NCBI GenBank assembly: GCA_049282355.1
Contig: JBAPTW010000008.1
Coordinates: 62,001 to 126,000 of the forward strand
Source: JAGTVB01 sp049282355
GTDB lineage: Bacteria > Pseudomonadota > Gammaproteobacteria > HK1
DNA length: 64,000 bases
Reading direction: 5' to 3'
The stretch's first letter is position 1, and every line of letters begins with the position of its first letter. Made by a program: the position numbers and the translations under genes. The notes beneath the pieces are model-generated. The model ran no database searches, was not told the origin of the DNA, and saw only the letters and a list, made by a program, of their open reading frames with translations. Of the stretch, positions 33,727-42,585 are shown in pieces.

Positions 33727-34818
33727 ATGTCAGATCTTTCCAAGTCACAAGTAGAAAATGCATTAAAGGAATACATCGACCCCTATTTGCAGAGGGACCT
33801 CATTTCCGCAAAGGCTGTGAAAAGCATCGACATCGATGGTTCGAAGGTGTCCGTCAAGGTGGTGCTGGGATTTCCTGCCAAGGGATATGAACCTGACCTC
33901 AAAAAAGCTCTCGCCAAGGAACTCTCGGCGATCGATGGTGTAAGGGATATCGAGATCGCGGTGGAATCCAAGGTTGCTGCCCATGCCGTGCAGCAAGGGG
34001 TCGAAGCATTCAAGAACGTAAAGAATATCATCGCCGTCGCCTCCGGCAAAGGCGGAGTCGGAAAGTCCACCGTGGCGGTTAATCTCGCACTGGCTCTTTC
34101 CGCCGAAGGCGCAAGTGTGGGCATACTCGATGCCGATATCTACGGTCCCAGTCAACCGCGGATGTTGGGCGTAAGCGCCAAACCCGAATCTCTCGATGGC
34201 CGTTCTCTGGAGCCGATCGTCAGTTATCACATTCAATCCATGTCCATTGGTTACTTGATTGACGAAGAAACGCCCATGATATGGCGAGGACCAATGGTCA
34301 CCCAGGCCCTCGAACAATTGCTTAAGGACACCAACTGGCAGCAGCTGGATTACTTGGTGGTGGATCTGCCCCCGGGTACCGGTGACACGCAACTTACGCT
34401 CGCCCAGAAAATTCCTGTTAGCGGCGCGATCATCGTCACGACACCACAGGATATCGCCCTGCTCGATGCCCGCAAGGGCCTGAAGATGTTCGAAAAGGTT
34501 AATATCCCCATCCTCGGAATCGTCGAAAACATGAGCATTCACATCTGCAGCCAATGCGGACATGAAGAACATATTTTCGGCGATGGAGGAGGGCTACGCA
34601 TGGCGGAACAATACAATGTAGCATTCCTCGGGAGCTTGCCGCTTGAGATGAGTATCCGCACCGATACCGACGCGGGCAAACCCCCGGTCGTTAAGGATCC
34701 GGAAAGCCGAGTGGCAATGTTGTTCCGCGAAATCGCTCGGCGCTGCGCGGCGAAGTTATCCCTGCAGGCTAAGGATTTTCGGCAAGCGTTTCCAAGCATT
34801 GTTATCCAAAACAATTAA
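33727..34818 (+). CDS. apbC: Iron-sulfur cluster carrier ApbC/Mrp
   Basis: P-loop ATPase that binds and transfers Fe-S clusters. The 363 residues have an N-terminal MIP18/DUF59-like domain (about 5-80), a deviant Walker A ASGKGGVGKST, a Walker B-like VVDLPPGTGD, and the CSQCG pair near residue 275 that coordinates the cluster between two subunits. AGGAGGG precedes the ATG. Divergent from metG, the common gammaproteobacterial arrangement. It may matter more here because most isc genes are missing from their usual place. Confidence 0.96.
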   Translation: MSDLSKSQVENALKEYIDPYLQRDLISAKAVKSIDIDGSKVSVKVVLGFPAKGYEPDLKKALAKELSAIDGVRDIEIAVESKVAAHAVQQGVEAFKNVKNIIAVASGKGGVGKSTVAVNLALALSAEGASVGILDADIYGPSQPRMLGVSAKPESLDGRSLEPIVSYHIQSMSIGYLIDEETPMIWRGPMVTQALEQLLKDTNWQQLDYLVVDLPPGTGDTQLTLAQKIPVSGAIIVTTPQDIALLDARKGLKMFEKVNIPILGIVENMSIHICSQCGHEEHIFGDGGGLRMAEQYNVAFLGSLPLEMSIRTDTDAGKPPVVKDPESRVAMLFREIARRCAAKLSLQAKDFRQAFPSIVIQNN

Positions 34819-34825
34819 CAGGTGC

Positions 34826-34974
34826 TTAGAGCATGTTTTAAAACCTGCTGTGCTTGCCATAACTGCGTTGCGCGCTGGCTCGAAATCCTCATGTACTCCC
34901 TTGTACACTCCGGTTCCTCGCCAGCGTGCGCCTTGTTCTGCCTGCGCTCGCTGGGGTTTTAAAACACGCTCTTA
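34826..34974. repeat. Family 1 repeat, full copy
   Basis: About 149 bp running from TTAGAGCATGTTTTAAAACC to GGTTTTAAAACACGCTCTTA, a near-perfect terminal inversion of about 20 bp. The left arm holds TGCTGTGCTTGCCATAACTG. The inner part is the reverse complement of the inner part of the copies at 35627 and 38703 (CACTCCGGTT against AACCGGAGTG). It begins 8 bp after the apbC stop and may serve as its terminator. Confidence 0.9.
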
Positions 34975-35042
34975 GCGACCGTCCTTATTGGTAAGTGTTC
35001 AATGCTTCCCGCCACATTTAACATCACCGGCGCCCGCCCAGC

Positions 35043-35609
35043 ATGAGCATCAAGTCTGACAGGTGGATCCGCCACATGGCTAAAACGCATCGGCTCATCG
35101 AGCCTTTTGAGCTCCAGCAGGTGCGACAAAATGAGGCGGGAAGCGTCATCTCCTTCGGTACTTCCAGCTACGGCTATGACATTCGCTGCGCGGACGAGTT
35201 TAAGATCTTCACCAACATCAGTTCAGCGATCGTTGACCCGAAGCAATTCGATGCAAGCAGCTTCATTGACGTTAAATCCAAAGTCTGTATCGTCCCACCC
35301 AACTCATTTGCGCTAGCGCGCACGGTCGAATACTTTCGTATTCCACGCGACATTCTAACGGTATGCCTGGGTAAGTCCACCTATGCCCGGTGTGGCATCA
35401 TTGTTAATGTCACACCGCTTGAGCCAGAGTGGGAAGGCCACATCACCTTAGAAATCTCCAACACCACGACCTTGCCCGCGAAGATCTATGCCTTTGAAGG
35501 AATTGCCCAAGTTGTGTTCTTCGGCGCCGACGAAACCTGCGAAGTCTCCTATAAAGATCGGGCCGGAAAATATCAGGGCCAAACTGGGGTCACGCTTCCA
35601 AAGGCATAG
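35043..35609 (+). CDS. dcd: dCTP deaminase
   Basis: Homotrimeric enzyme converting dCTP to dUTP for dTMP synthesis. The 188 residues include SYGYDIRC, the catalytic region VCLGKSTYARCGIIVNVTPLEP-type segment with the Glu in LEPEWEGH, and FEGIAQVVF near the C-terminus. Length matches E. coli Dcd (193). Single gene between two family 1 repeats. Confidence 0.97.
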   Translation: MSIKSDRWIRHMAKTHRLIEPFELQQVRQNEAGSVISFGTSSYGYDIRCADEFKIFTNISSAIVDPKQFDASSFIDVKSKVCIVPPNSFALARTVEYFRIPRDILTVCLGKSTYARCGIIVNVTPLEPEWEGHITLEISNTTTLPAKIYAFEGIAQVVFFGADETCEVSYKDRAGKYQGQTGVTLPKA

Positions 35610-35626
35610 CAGAACTCCAGAGGCTT

Positions 35627-35763
35627 TAACAAGCTGTCTTAAAAATTCGCGAGCGCCGGAGGCGCAAGGCGGCGAGCAACCGGAGTGTACAAGAGAGTCT
35701 CGGATGGCAAGCCGCCGCATAACGCCGCTATGGCAAATCCAGTAGTTTGTAAAACAGCTTTTA
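35627..35763. repeat. Family 1 repeat, full 137-bp copy
   Basis: From TAACAAGCTGTCTTAAAAA to TTTGTAAAACAGCTTTTA. The right arm has ACGCCGCTATGGCAAATCCA. The inside carries GAGCGCCGGAGGCGCAAGGC and AACCGGAGTGTACAAG. It begins 17 bp after the dcd stop. Same length as the copy at 38703. Confidence 0.88.
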
Positions 35764-35812
35764 TCTGGCGCAAGGGCATCGCGAGCAGTTTGCTCGTAGC
35801 GAGGTCTGCCAC

Positions 35813-36247
35813 ATGGCGGCAATTTATCCCACAAACGCGGGTTTCCTGAGACGGTTTGCGGCCATCGTCTACGACAGCCTCCTGCTATTCTCGGTGCTTT
35901 TCTTTGCTACCCTTGTCTTGCTGTTATTGAATGGCGGCCGTGCAATACCACCCAATGAGCCCCTTTATACTACCTATCTCATTGGCGTTAGTTTCCTCTA
36001 TTTTGGATGGTTTTGGACCCATGGAGGACAAACGCTAGGCATGCGGGCGTGGCGACTTCGCATCGAGCATGAGACCGGCAGGCCAGTCAGCTGGAAGCTC
36101 GCCCTGCTGCGTTTTGCTAGCGCGATCTTGTCGTGGTTACCTCTGGGCGCCGGTTATCTCTGGATGCTGGTCGATAGCAGGGGCCTAGCCTGGCATGATC
36201 GGCTGTCAGGTACCATAGTTGTTTTGACAACCAAAGCCAAACGCTGA
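35813..36247 (+). CDS. RDD-family membrane protein
   Basis: 144-residue inner-membrane protein with three hydrophobic segments (about 20-40, 57-75, 105-130). The name-giving motif is present as RRFAAIVYDSLLL near the N-terminus (R-x-x-A-x-x-x-D), with TLGMRAWRLRI in the loop and WHDRLSGT at the C-terminus. Some family members are thought to be transporters; function is unknown here. Convergent with lptG. Confidence 0.88.
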   Translation: MAAIYPTNAGFLRRFAAIVYDSLLLFSVLFFATLVLLLLNGGRAIPPNEPLYTTYLIGVSFLYFGWFWTHGGQTLGMRAWRLRIEHETGRPVSWKLALLRFASAILSWLPLGAGYLWMLVDSRGLAWHDRLSGTIVVLTTKAKR

Positions 36248-36348
36248 CATGTGCTCCGGTACAAACACCGGCATAAGTAGAGCCACCTCGAGGAACGTGG
36301 GTCCAAATGGACTTGTTGAGACCATGATATGGCATTAGTTGCGGTGTT

Positions 36349-37413
36349 CTAACGCACACGGCGCATCATCACGATGGCAAACGCAAAGAATAGAGCGGTC
36401 GGAGCCGTGGCGCTTAGCATCGGGCTGATGCCATAAACCACGCCAGCTTGGCCCGCCACTTGTTGCAGTATGTGAAAACCAATCCCCGCGAGCACTCCTA
36501 CCACCAAACGAGGGCCAATGCCAGCCGAGCCCAGCTTACCCAGCACAAGCGGGATCGCCAAGAAAATCATGACTCCTGTGGCTAGCGGATACACTAGCTT
36601 CTGCCAGAGCGCATACTCATAGTAGGCAGTATCCAGATCGTTAGCACGCAGGTAATTGAGATATTTGTACAGGCCGAGGGCAGAAAGCCGCTCCGGCTTT
36701 ACCACCACCACCTCAACCAGGTCGGGTGAAAACGACAAATGCCACGCCAACGTCTGATACGAACGTTGCCTGACGCCGTTTGGCCCAATCTCGCTTTGCC
36801 GGACATGCTCCAGTATCCACTTCCCGTCGGCGTAGGTGGCAGCACTGGCATGGGTCGCGATGCGCAACCGACGCTTCCCATCAAAGTCATAGATGTAGAT
36901 GTCCTGCATGCGGTTGCCCGGCAGAACTTGGCCGACATTGACGAAGCTCGTACCGTCTCTAATCCACAGCCCATAGCCCGTCTTCAGCGAGAGACGTTTG
37001 TCTATTGCGAGCGAGCGGCGCTCTTCGGCGAGGCGCTCGCTCTGCGGGGCAACCCACTCGCCAATTACCAAGGCGGCAATCATCAACACAGCACCTGTTT
37101 TCATCACAGCAGAAGTGATGCGCCCTGGCGATATCCCAGAGGCGCGTAACACCGTAAGCTCCGAGTTAGATGCGAGTGTCCCTAGCCCGACGAGACTTCC
37201 GATAAGCGTTGCTACTGGAAAGGCGCTGAAAGCCAACCGCGGTATGATGAGTATCACATAGGCCACGGCGTGCCCTAGAGTGTAATCACCCTTGCCGACG
37301 GTATCGAGATCATCGACAAAGGTAATGAATACAAATAAGGCTACCAGCACGAACAGGGCGAGTCCCGTTGCCCGCAGCACATAGCTCCCGATATACCAGT
37401 CAAGCAGCCTCAC
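36349..37413 (-). CDS. lptG: LPS export permease LptG
   Basis: Inner-membrane subunit of the LptB2FG exporter that extracts lipopolysaccharide. The 354 residues have six membrane segments (three at each end) around a periplasmic beta-jellyroll (about 130-270). Start is GTG at 37413, inside the end of lptF (14-nt overlap), a sign of coupled translation. Sequence near the start, DWYIGSYVL, and FVTFVDDLD-like FITFVDDLD are typical of LptG. Confidence 0.95.
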   Translation of the reverse strand: MRLLDWYIGSYVLRATGLALFVLVALFVFITFVDDLDTVGKGDYTLGHAVAYVILIIPRLAFSAFPVATLIGSLVGLGTLASNSELTVLRASGISPGRITSAVMKTGAVLMIAALVIGEWVAPQSERLAEERRSLAIDKRLSLKTGYGLWIRDGTSFVNVGQVLPGNRMQDIYIYDFDGKRRLRIATHASAATYADGKWILEHVRQSEIGPNGVRQRSYQTLAWHLSFSPDLVEVVVVKPERLSALGLYKYLNYLRANDLDTAYYEYALWQKLVYPLATGVMIFLAIPLVLGKLGSAGIGPRLVVGVLAGIGFHILQQVAGQAGVVYGISPMLSATAPTALFFAFAIVMMRRVR

Positions 37414-38512
37414 GTCGCCTCCCGAGCCTTCGTAACGCCCGCCAAAGCCAGCGGCTCGCAGAAGACTGGTAATAAATTAAACCGGCGGCGACAAGTGCCG
37501 TCGCCCCGTGAACGAGCCAAACGCCGACACCCACCGGCAAATCACCGCGTAGAACAAGATTCTCGACAATACTGAGCAAGTTATAATAGATGAAATAGAC
37601 GAGAGTCGCAGGCAGCAGCTTTGCAAACCGCCCACGACGGGGTGTCGTATGCGCTAGGGGAACAGCCAGGGCACCGAGCACGAGGACCGACACAGGTAGC
37701 GATAAGCGACGTGCCAGCTCAGCAATCTGGCTGATGTCGTCAAGTCGCAGCAGAGCTTGAGTGGGAAGTGCTTGCACACGTGGATGGCTCTCCTGTTCCC
37801 TTGACTCGTCGATGCGCACTGCGTAGCGCCCAAACTGCGTTACCACATAACTCGCCTCCCCCGGTCTACCCTGATAGCGGTGGCCATTGAGCAACACGAT
37901 AAATCGGCCACCCGTTACCTCATCCACGAGCTGGTGTGCCGTCTCTGCTACAACGATATCCTCACCCGTGTCCCAGCGCAGCCGTCCAAAAACGCCGCGC
38001 GCCTCTCGTGTGCGGCTGGTGGCTTCTTGTACGTACAGTACCTGATCGCCCTGATGGAACTCCTTAAAGCGTCCCGGATAAATCCCTGTGGCTTCTGTTT
38101 GATCCTTTGCTCGCTGCCGCAGATCTTGTAATTGGCTCTCCGCCATGGGGGATACGTACAGCGACAGCACTGTCGCCATTACCGCCACCCCCGCAGCAAA
38201 CCAAAATACCATACGCAATAACCTGATCGGCCCGAGACCACTGGCTGTTATTGCCACAACCTCACTGTCTCTGTAGAGGCGGCCAAAGCCAATCAAGATC
38301 GCGAGGTAGAATGCCAGAGGAATGAGCAGCGCTATTTGGGTGGCAAGCTTGAGGGCGATGAACTTAGCAATCATCTCTGCCGCAATTTTGCCGGCAGCAG
38401 CCTCGCCAAGGTAGCGGAGAAAGTGGTCGCTGACATAGATCAGAACCAGGATGGCAAGGACGGCAGAGAATGCTTGGGATACTTCTCGGATAAGGTAGCG
38501 TCGGAGTATCAA
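37400..38512 (-). CDS. lptF: LPS export permease LptF
   Basis: Partner of LptG in the LPS exporter. The 370 residues begin MILRRYLIREVSQAF, as LptF does (I-x-RYL-x-E), with six membrane segments around a periplasmic domain (about 120-265). First gene of lptF-lptG and divergent from pepA, the conserved arrangement. Confidence 0.95.
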   Translation of the reverse strand: MILRRYLIREVSQAFSAVLAILVLIYVSDHFLRYLGEAAAGKIAAEMIAKFIALKLATQIALLIPLAFYLAILIGFGRLYRDSEVVAITASGLGPIRLLRMVFWFAAGVAVMATVLSLYVSPMAESQLQDLRQRAKDQTEATGIYPGRFKEFHQGDQVLYVQEATSRTREARGVFGRLRWDTGEDIVVAETAHQLVDEVTGGRFIVLLNGHRYQGRPGEASYVVTQFGRYAVRIDESREQESHPRVQALPTQALLRLDDISQIAELARRLSLPVSVLVLGALAVPLAHTTPRRGRFAKLLPATLVYFIYYNLLSIVENLVLRGDLPVGVGVWLVHGATALVAAGLIYYQSSASRWLWRALRRLGRRREAA

Positions 38513-38909
38513 ATGCTTACCTGGCGATGAATGTGGGATGTATTTTGCTTGTTGGTGGCCAAAGGATTACAATTTGCCCTCGACTACGCGCGGGGGATAC
38601 CACGAGCGCACGCATCAGCAAAGAGAGACTCCGCCCGTCGCATTCCGCCCAATGAGCGCAACCCGATGCTTTGCTAGCGTCTTCTGGAAGTATTGCAAGG
38701 TCTAAGAAGCTGTTTTACTAATGTCCGAGGGCCGGAGTCGCAAGGCGCACGGCGGCCAGCAACCGGAGTGCCATAGGGATTGCGAGCTGCCCCGCAAGGC
38801 CGCTATGGCAAGCGCAGCAGTTTTTAAAACAGCCTCTCAAGCCTACGAGGATCTTAGCAAAGCCTGCGCGCTCCGGCATTGAGCCACCAAGCCTTTCTGA
38901 AGAGCCATT
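38513..38909. other. Divergent region lptF / pepA
   Basis: 397 bp without a supported gene. It contains the family 1 copy at 38703-38839, which stands only 70 bp from the pepA start, so promoters of both operons must work around it. Confidence 0.45.
38703..38839. repeat. Family 1 repeat, full 137-bp copy
   Basis: From TAAGAAGCTGTTTTA to TTTTTAAAACAGCCTCTCA, with the right arm GCCGCTATGGCAAGCGCAGC. The left arm beyond the first 15 bp is replaced (GTCCGAGGGCCGGAGTCGCA). Same length and inner AACCGGAGTG block as the copy at 35627. Confidence 0.9.
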
Positions 38910-40427
38910 ATGGATTTCGCATTTACCACCGCTAGAGTTGATGTTAACCGAACCGCATGCGCTGTCGTAGGAGTGTACCAAGACGGTTCGCTTCCACCGG
39001 CAGCATCGGAAATCGATTCCCTTTCAAAAGGGGCGCTGTCAAAGCTCATTAAGGCCGGGGATGTAACGGCGACGCTTGGTAAGACGCAGCTGCTGCACGG
39101 CCTCCAGGGAGTACCCGCAGAGCGCATACTGATGGTTGGGTGCGGCACCGAATCTGAGTTGGACGACGCCCGGTACGCGAAAATTCTCGCGGCGGCCAGT
39201 GCGTCACTGCGTCAGACGGGTGCACGAGACGCTACATTTTATCTCGCTGAATTGCGAGTCCCGGGCCGCGACCTGTTCTGGCAGGTAAGGCACCTCGTGC
39301 AGAAAGCCTGCGAATCCGCTTACCAGTTTGATCAGCTCAAGACCGAGCACGACAAGGACAACAAGAATAAACAGAGGCTGCGCAAGATAAACCTGTGTTT
39401 GCCACGACGATTCGATTCTGATCACGCTAAACGCGCGCTGCAAGAAGGTATGGCCATCGCCAGCGGCATGGCGCTTGCCAAAGATCTCGGTAACCTGCCG
39501 CCCAACGTTTGTACGCCCCGCTACCTTGCGGATACTGCCCGTGCACTGGAAAAGGAAAACAAGTCTGTCGCAGTGACCGTTTTGAACGAAGGGGAAATGA
39601 AGAAACTCGGCATGGGCGCGCTCCTCTGTGTGGCCCGCGGCAGTCGCGAACCGCCCAGGCTGATCGCCATAGAATATCGTGGCGGGCACAAATCCGAGGC
39701 CCCTGTGGTTTTGGTGGGAAAGGGCGTTACCTTTGACTCGGGAGGCATCTCCATCAAGCCCGCCGACAAGCTCGATGAGATGAAATTTGACATGTGCGGT
39801 GCAGCCAGCGTGCTTGGCACCTTGAAAGCCGTGCTAGAGCTGGCATTACCGGTGAACGTGGTGGGGATCATTCCGGCCTGTGAGAATCTGCCAAGCGGTA
39901 CTGCCACCAAGCCTGGCGACATCGTCACGAGCTTGTCTAAGCAGACTGTAGAAATCCTCAATACGGATGCCGAAGGAAGGCTGCTCCTGTGCGACGCGCT
40001 AACTTATGCCAAACGATTTAAGCCTACCGTAGTCATTGACATTGCGACACTGACCGGCGCCTGCGTTATCGCCCTCGGTGCCCATGCGTCGGGTCTATTC
40101 ACCAACGACGAAGAGCTTGCCGATGCTTTGTTAACGGCCGGATCCTATGCTGGCGATCGCGCCTGGCGCCTTCCGCTCTGGGAGGAGTACGCAGAGCAAC
40201 TGAAGAGCAATTTCGCGGACGTAGCCAATATTGGCAGCCGTGAGGGCGGTGCGATCGTCGCTGCCCGTTTCCTCGCTCGCTTCACCGAAGCCTACCGTTG
40301 GGCCCACCTGGACATTGCCGGAACAGCATGGAGGAGCGGCGACGAAAAAGGTGCTAACGGTCGGCCAGTGCCCTTGCTCACGCAATACTTGCTGGATTGG
40401 AGCAGCACGCATGCCAAATCGGCTTAG
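38910..40427 (+). CDS. pepA: Leucyl aminopeptidase (M17)
   Basis: Cytosolic two-zinc aminopeptidase; in E. coli it also binds DNA in Xer recombination and represses carAB. The 505 residues have an N-terminal domain (about 1-165) and the catalytic domain with VGKGVTFDSGG, KFDMCGAASV and the family signature NTDAEGRLLLCDAL, so the metal ligands (Lys, Asp, Glu) are present. Divergent from lptF and 70 bp before holC, the conserved order. Confidence 0.97.
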   Translation: MDFAFTTARVDVNRTACAVVGVYQDGSLPPAASEIDSLSKGALSKLIKAGDVTATLGKTQLLHGLQGVPAERILMVGCGTESELDDARYAKILAAASASLRQTGARDATFYLAELRVPGRDLFWQVRHLVQKACESAYQFDQLKTEHDKDNKNKQRLRKINLCLPRRFDSDHAKRALQEGMAIASGMALAKDLGNLPPNVCTPRYLADTARALEKENKSVAVTVLNEGEMKKLGMGALLCVARGSREPPRLIAIEYRGGHKSEAPVVLVGKGVTFDSGGISIKPADKLDEMKFDMCGAASVLGTLKAVLELALPVNVVGIIPACENLPSGTATKPGDIVTSLSKQTVEILNTDAEGRLLLCDALTYAKRFKPTVVIDIATLTGACVIALGAHASGLFTNDEELADALLTAGSYAGDRAWRLPLWEEYAEQLKSNFADVANIGSREGGAIVAARFLARFTEAYRWAHLDIAGTAWRSGDEKGANGRPVPLLTQYLLDWSSTHAKSA

Positions 40428-40496
40428 CCGAAACAGACCTATGCGTTGAGTCCCGGTGCTTAATGCGACATACCCCATCCACAACGTACTAGGTCA

Positions 40497-40925
40497 GTGA
40501 CGCAGGTTGATTTCTACGTCCTCACGGCTGCCGCAAGCCATCAAGGGCGGGCGCGGTTCGCCTGTCGGCTTGCTGAAAAGGCCTGGAAAAAAGGTTATCG
40601 CGTGTTTATCCACACCAGCTCCGAGTTCGAGGCGCAACAACTCGATGACCTGCTGTGGACATTTCGTGCCGAAAGCTTTGTGCCCCACGCCATCGCCACC
40701 GACCCGCGCGACGCGGCACTGCCGGTGCTCGTGGGCACGGGCTCTGAGCCGGCACTACCACTCGATCTGCTCGTCAACCTCAGTGACACCGTACCTGCGT
40801 ACTTCCAGCGCTTTGCGCGGCTCGCTGAGATCGTCGAGCCCAACGACACGCAGCGCGAGATCGCGCGCAGTCGCTATCGTCATTACCGTGAGCAAGGTTG
40901 CCGCTTGCGGTCGCACAATGTGTGA
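40497..40925 (+). CDS. holC: DNA polymerase III chi subunit
   Basis: Clamp-loader accessory subunit that links DNA polymerase III to single-strand binding protein. The 142 residues show the family pattern: VDFYVL at the start, ACRLAEKAWKKGYRVFIHT, LDDLLWTFRAESFVPH and VNLSDTVPAYFQRFARLAEIV. Start codon is GTG. Placed after pepA, as in E. coli. The next small ORF overlaps its stop by 4 nt. Confidence 0.94.
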   Translation: MTQVDFYVLTAAASHQGRARFACRLAEKAWKKGYRVFIHTSSEFEAQQLDDLLWTFRAESFVPHAIATDPRDAALPVLVGTGSEPALPLDLLVNLSDTVPAYFQRFARLAEIVEPNDTQREIARSRYRHYREQGCRLRSHNV

Positions 40926-41320
40926 GTGATAAACAAATGGATCTGCCAAGCAGCAACATCGACCACCAGAAAGCCACCGAGACCCCAACCTCCCATAGCG
41001 ACGAAAACCAGCTGCAAACCGTCATTCCGTTACTGTCAGAAGTGGTAGTTCCTGGAGCGGCTTTAGCCGAGCCGGTAAAGACAGTAGCGGCGGATGCTCG
41101 GTCGACGCCCGCCGATGACGATCGCGGCGCCGAACAGCAGCTGATGGAGCGACTATTACCAACGCTCGGAAAGTTGGTCGAGGTGAGCGTGCGTGAGGTG
41201 CTTTCTGAGGCCAGCCAGCAGATCGTGCGCAATGTACTGACACAACTTCACCACCAGATCTCCGCTATGCCCCAGGAACGAACGGCAACGCCAATACAGC
41301 AATCACCCGCAAAATCTTAA
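40922..41320 (+). CDS. Hypothetical protein coupled to holC
   Basis: 132 residues, unrecognised. The first 80 residues are hydrophilic and low-complexity; a predicted amphipathic helix (about 82-118: LMERLLPTLGKLVEVSVREV, continuing to VRNVLTQLHHQI) looks conserved in character. No signal or membrane segment. Start at GTG 40922 overlaps the holC stop (GTGA); ATG 40937 is the alternative. Small ORFs in this place between holC and valS occur in several Gammaproteobacteria; a role with the replication clamp loader is only a guess. Confidence 0.65.
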   Translation: MSDKQMDLPSSNIDHQKATETPTSHSDENQLQTVIPLLSEVVVPGAALAEPVKTVAADARSTPADDDRGAEQQLMERLLPTLGKLVEVSVREVLSEASQQIVRNVLTQLHHQISAMPQERTATPIQQSPAKS

Positions 41321-41527
41321 CTCGCGGCGCCAGGCCAAACGCATGTCGCCGCGCCGCGTTACAGCGCTGATGACCTTCAGCCCGAAACGACCTCCACTGT
41401 CTCGTCCCACGGATGTCTCACCGACTTTCCCCCATGTCCAGCCACGGTGAGCATCGCGGCGCAGCACTGCCTCTCCCCTCATCCTGCCGCGAGTCACTTT
41501 AGCGGGGCCGTTTTGTGGCGGATGACC

Positions 41528-42550
41528 CTAGTCGACTTTTTTCGATGCCTGGGAAAAATCGGCGATGACGCTCGCCAACCCCGCAACGACCCGCGCGGTG
41601 CGCGCATAGTCGAGCTTCTCCGGCGTGTCCCTGGCGCTGTGATAGTGTGCATAGCGGAAGAAGGCCGTATCGGTCACCATGATCGCCGGATAGCCGACCT
41701 GCCAGAACGACCAATGATCCGACCAGCCTACACCCTTGATCCAGGCGGGAACGGCGGCACCCTCGGAGGGAAAGGCGGTGTGGCGCCGAAAAGACTGGAG
41801 GGCGCGGCGCACGAGCGCCCGGGAGCCGAGATTGCCGACGAAGCCTATGAAATCGGCGGTATTGGGGTAGAACAAGCTCAGGGGAAAGGGGTAGCGCTGG
41901 CTGCCTGGCTGATCCGAGTAATGGCCGATGGTCTCGAGCGACAGCATGGCCTGAATGCGGTCCCCCCGATCGCGGGCGGCTCGGGCATGGACGAGGCTCC
42001 CCATCTCAGGGGTGTAGGAAAATGGCGGCTCTTCGTTCACAAAGGCGACGAAGCGCACGGTGCGAGGCAGTGCCCGCTCGGCGAGCAGTCGCGCGAGATC
42101 CAGCACAGCGGCCACCCCGGAGCCGTTGTCGTTGGCGCCGGGACTGCCGATCACCGAGTCATAGTGCGCGCCCACCAAAACGATTTCCTCCGGAATCGCG
42201 TTGCCGGGTTTCTCGGCGATGATGTTGCGCACGGGCTTGCCCCGGCTCTCATAGGCTTCGGCTTCAGGCCGATAGCCGAGCTGGACAAACATGTCTTGGA
42301 TGTAATCCGCGGCGGCGAGCAGCGCCGGGTAGTGCCACAAATTACGCTCGCCGATCTGGTCGGCCAGCGTCTGGACGTGGCCCAGTAGACGGTCGCGGAT
42401 GCGGCTTTCCTCGGTGGAGAGCGACGGCAGCGGCCCGGAGTATGAAGCATCTGGCATGCGAGTAATGTAAACCAAAGACGCAAGCAGCAGAATCGAGAGC
42501 GCACCCAGGTACAAGGCAACACGAGTTCGCCCCGGTGGCAACGATTGCAC
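41528..42550 (-). CDS. M28-family zinc peptidase, membrane-anchored
   Basis: 340 residues. An N-terminal hydrophobic segment (about 10-30) should hold it at or export it across the inner membrane. The M28 fold shows the co-catalytic zinc ligands: GAHYDSV (His, with Asp at +2), GANDNGSGV (Asp), NEEPPF (Glu-Glu), the ETIGHYSD region and HYHSARDTPEKLDY (His). Likely an aminopeptidase or glutaminyl-cyclase-like enzyme; substrate unknown. The gene is visibly more GC-rich at third positions than its neighbours and lies on the opposite strand between holC and valS, normally neighbours, so it may be acquired. Confidence 0.88.
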   Translation of the reverse strand: MQSLPPGRTRVALYLGALSILLLASLVYITRMPDASYSGPLPSLSTEESRIRDRLLGHVQTLADQIGERNLWHYPALLAAADYIQDMFVQLGYRPEAEAYESRGKPVRNIIAEKPGNAIPEEIVLVGAHYDSVIGSPGANDNGSGVAAVLDLARLLAERALPRTVRFVAFVNEEPPFSYTPEMGSLVHARAARDRGDRIQAMLSLETIGHYSDQPGSQRYPFPLSLFYPNTADFIGFVGNLGSRALVRRALQSFRRHTAFPSEGAAVPAWIKGVGWSDHWSFWQVGYPAIMVTDTAFFRYAHYHSARDTPEKLDYARTARVVAGLASVIADFSQASKKVD

Positions 42551-42585
42551 AACGTACCGGACGAAAGGTGCCTTTCCTCTGTTTA

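Noticed and set aside
33763..34572. Minus-strand open frame (269 codons) inside apbC
   Set aside because: apbC has a strong ribosome binding site and full family motifs; the antisense frame has no recognisable domain.
41447..42388. Long plus-strand open frame (313 codons) over the M28 peptidase gene
   Set aside because: It lies opposite a gene with complete zinc-ligand motifs; the translation is Gly/Arg/Pro-rich without family features, as expected of a shadow frame in GC-rich DNA.
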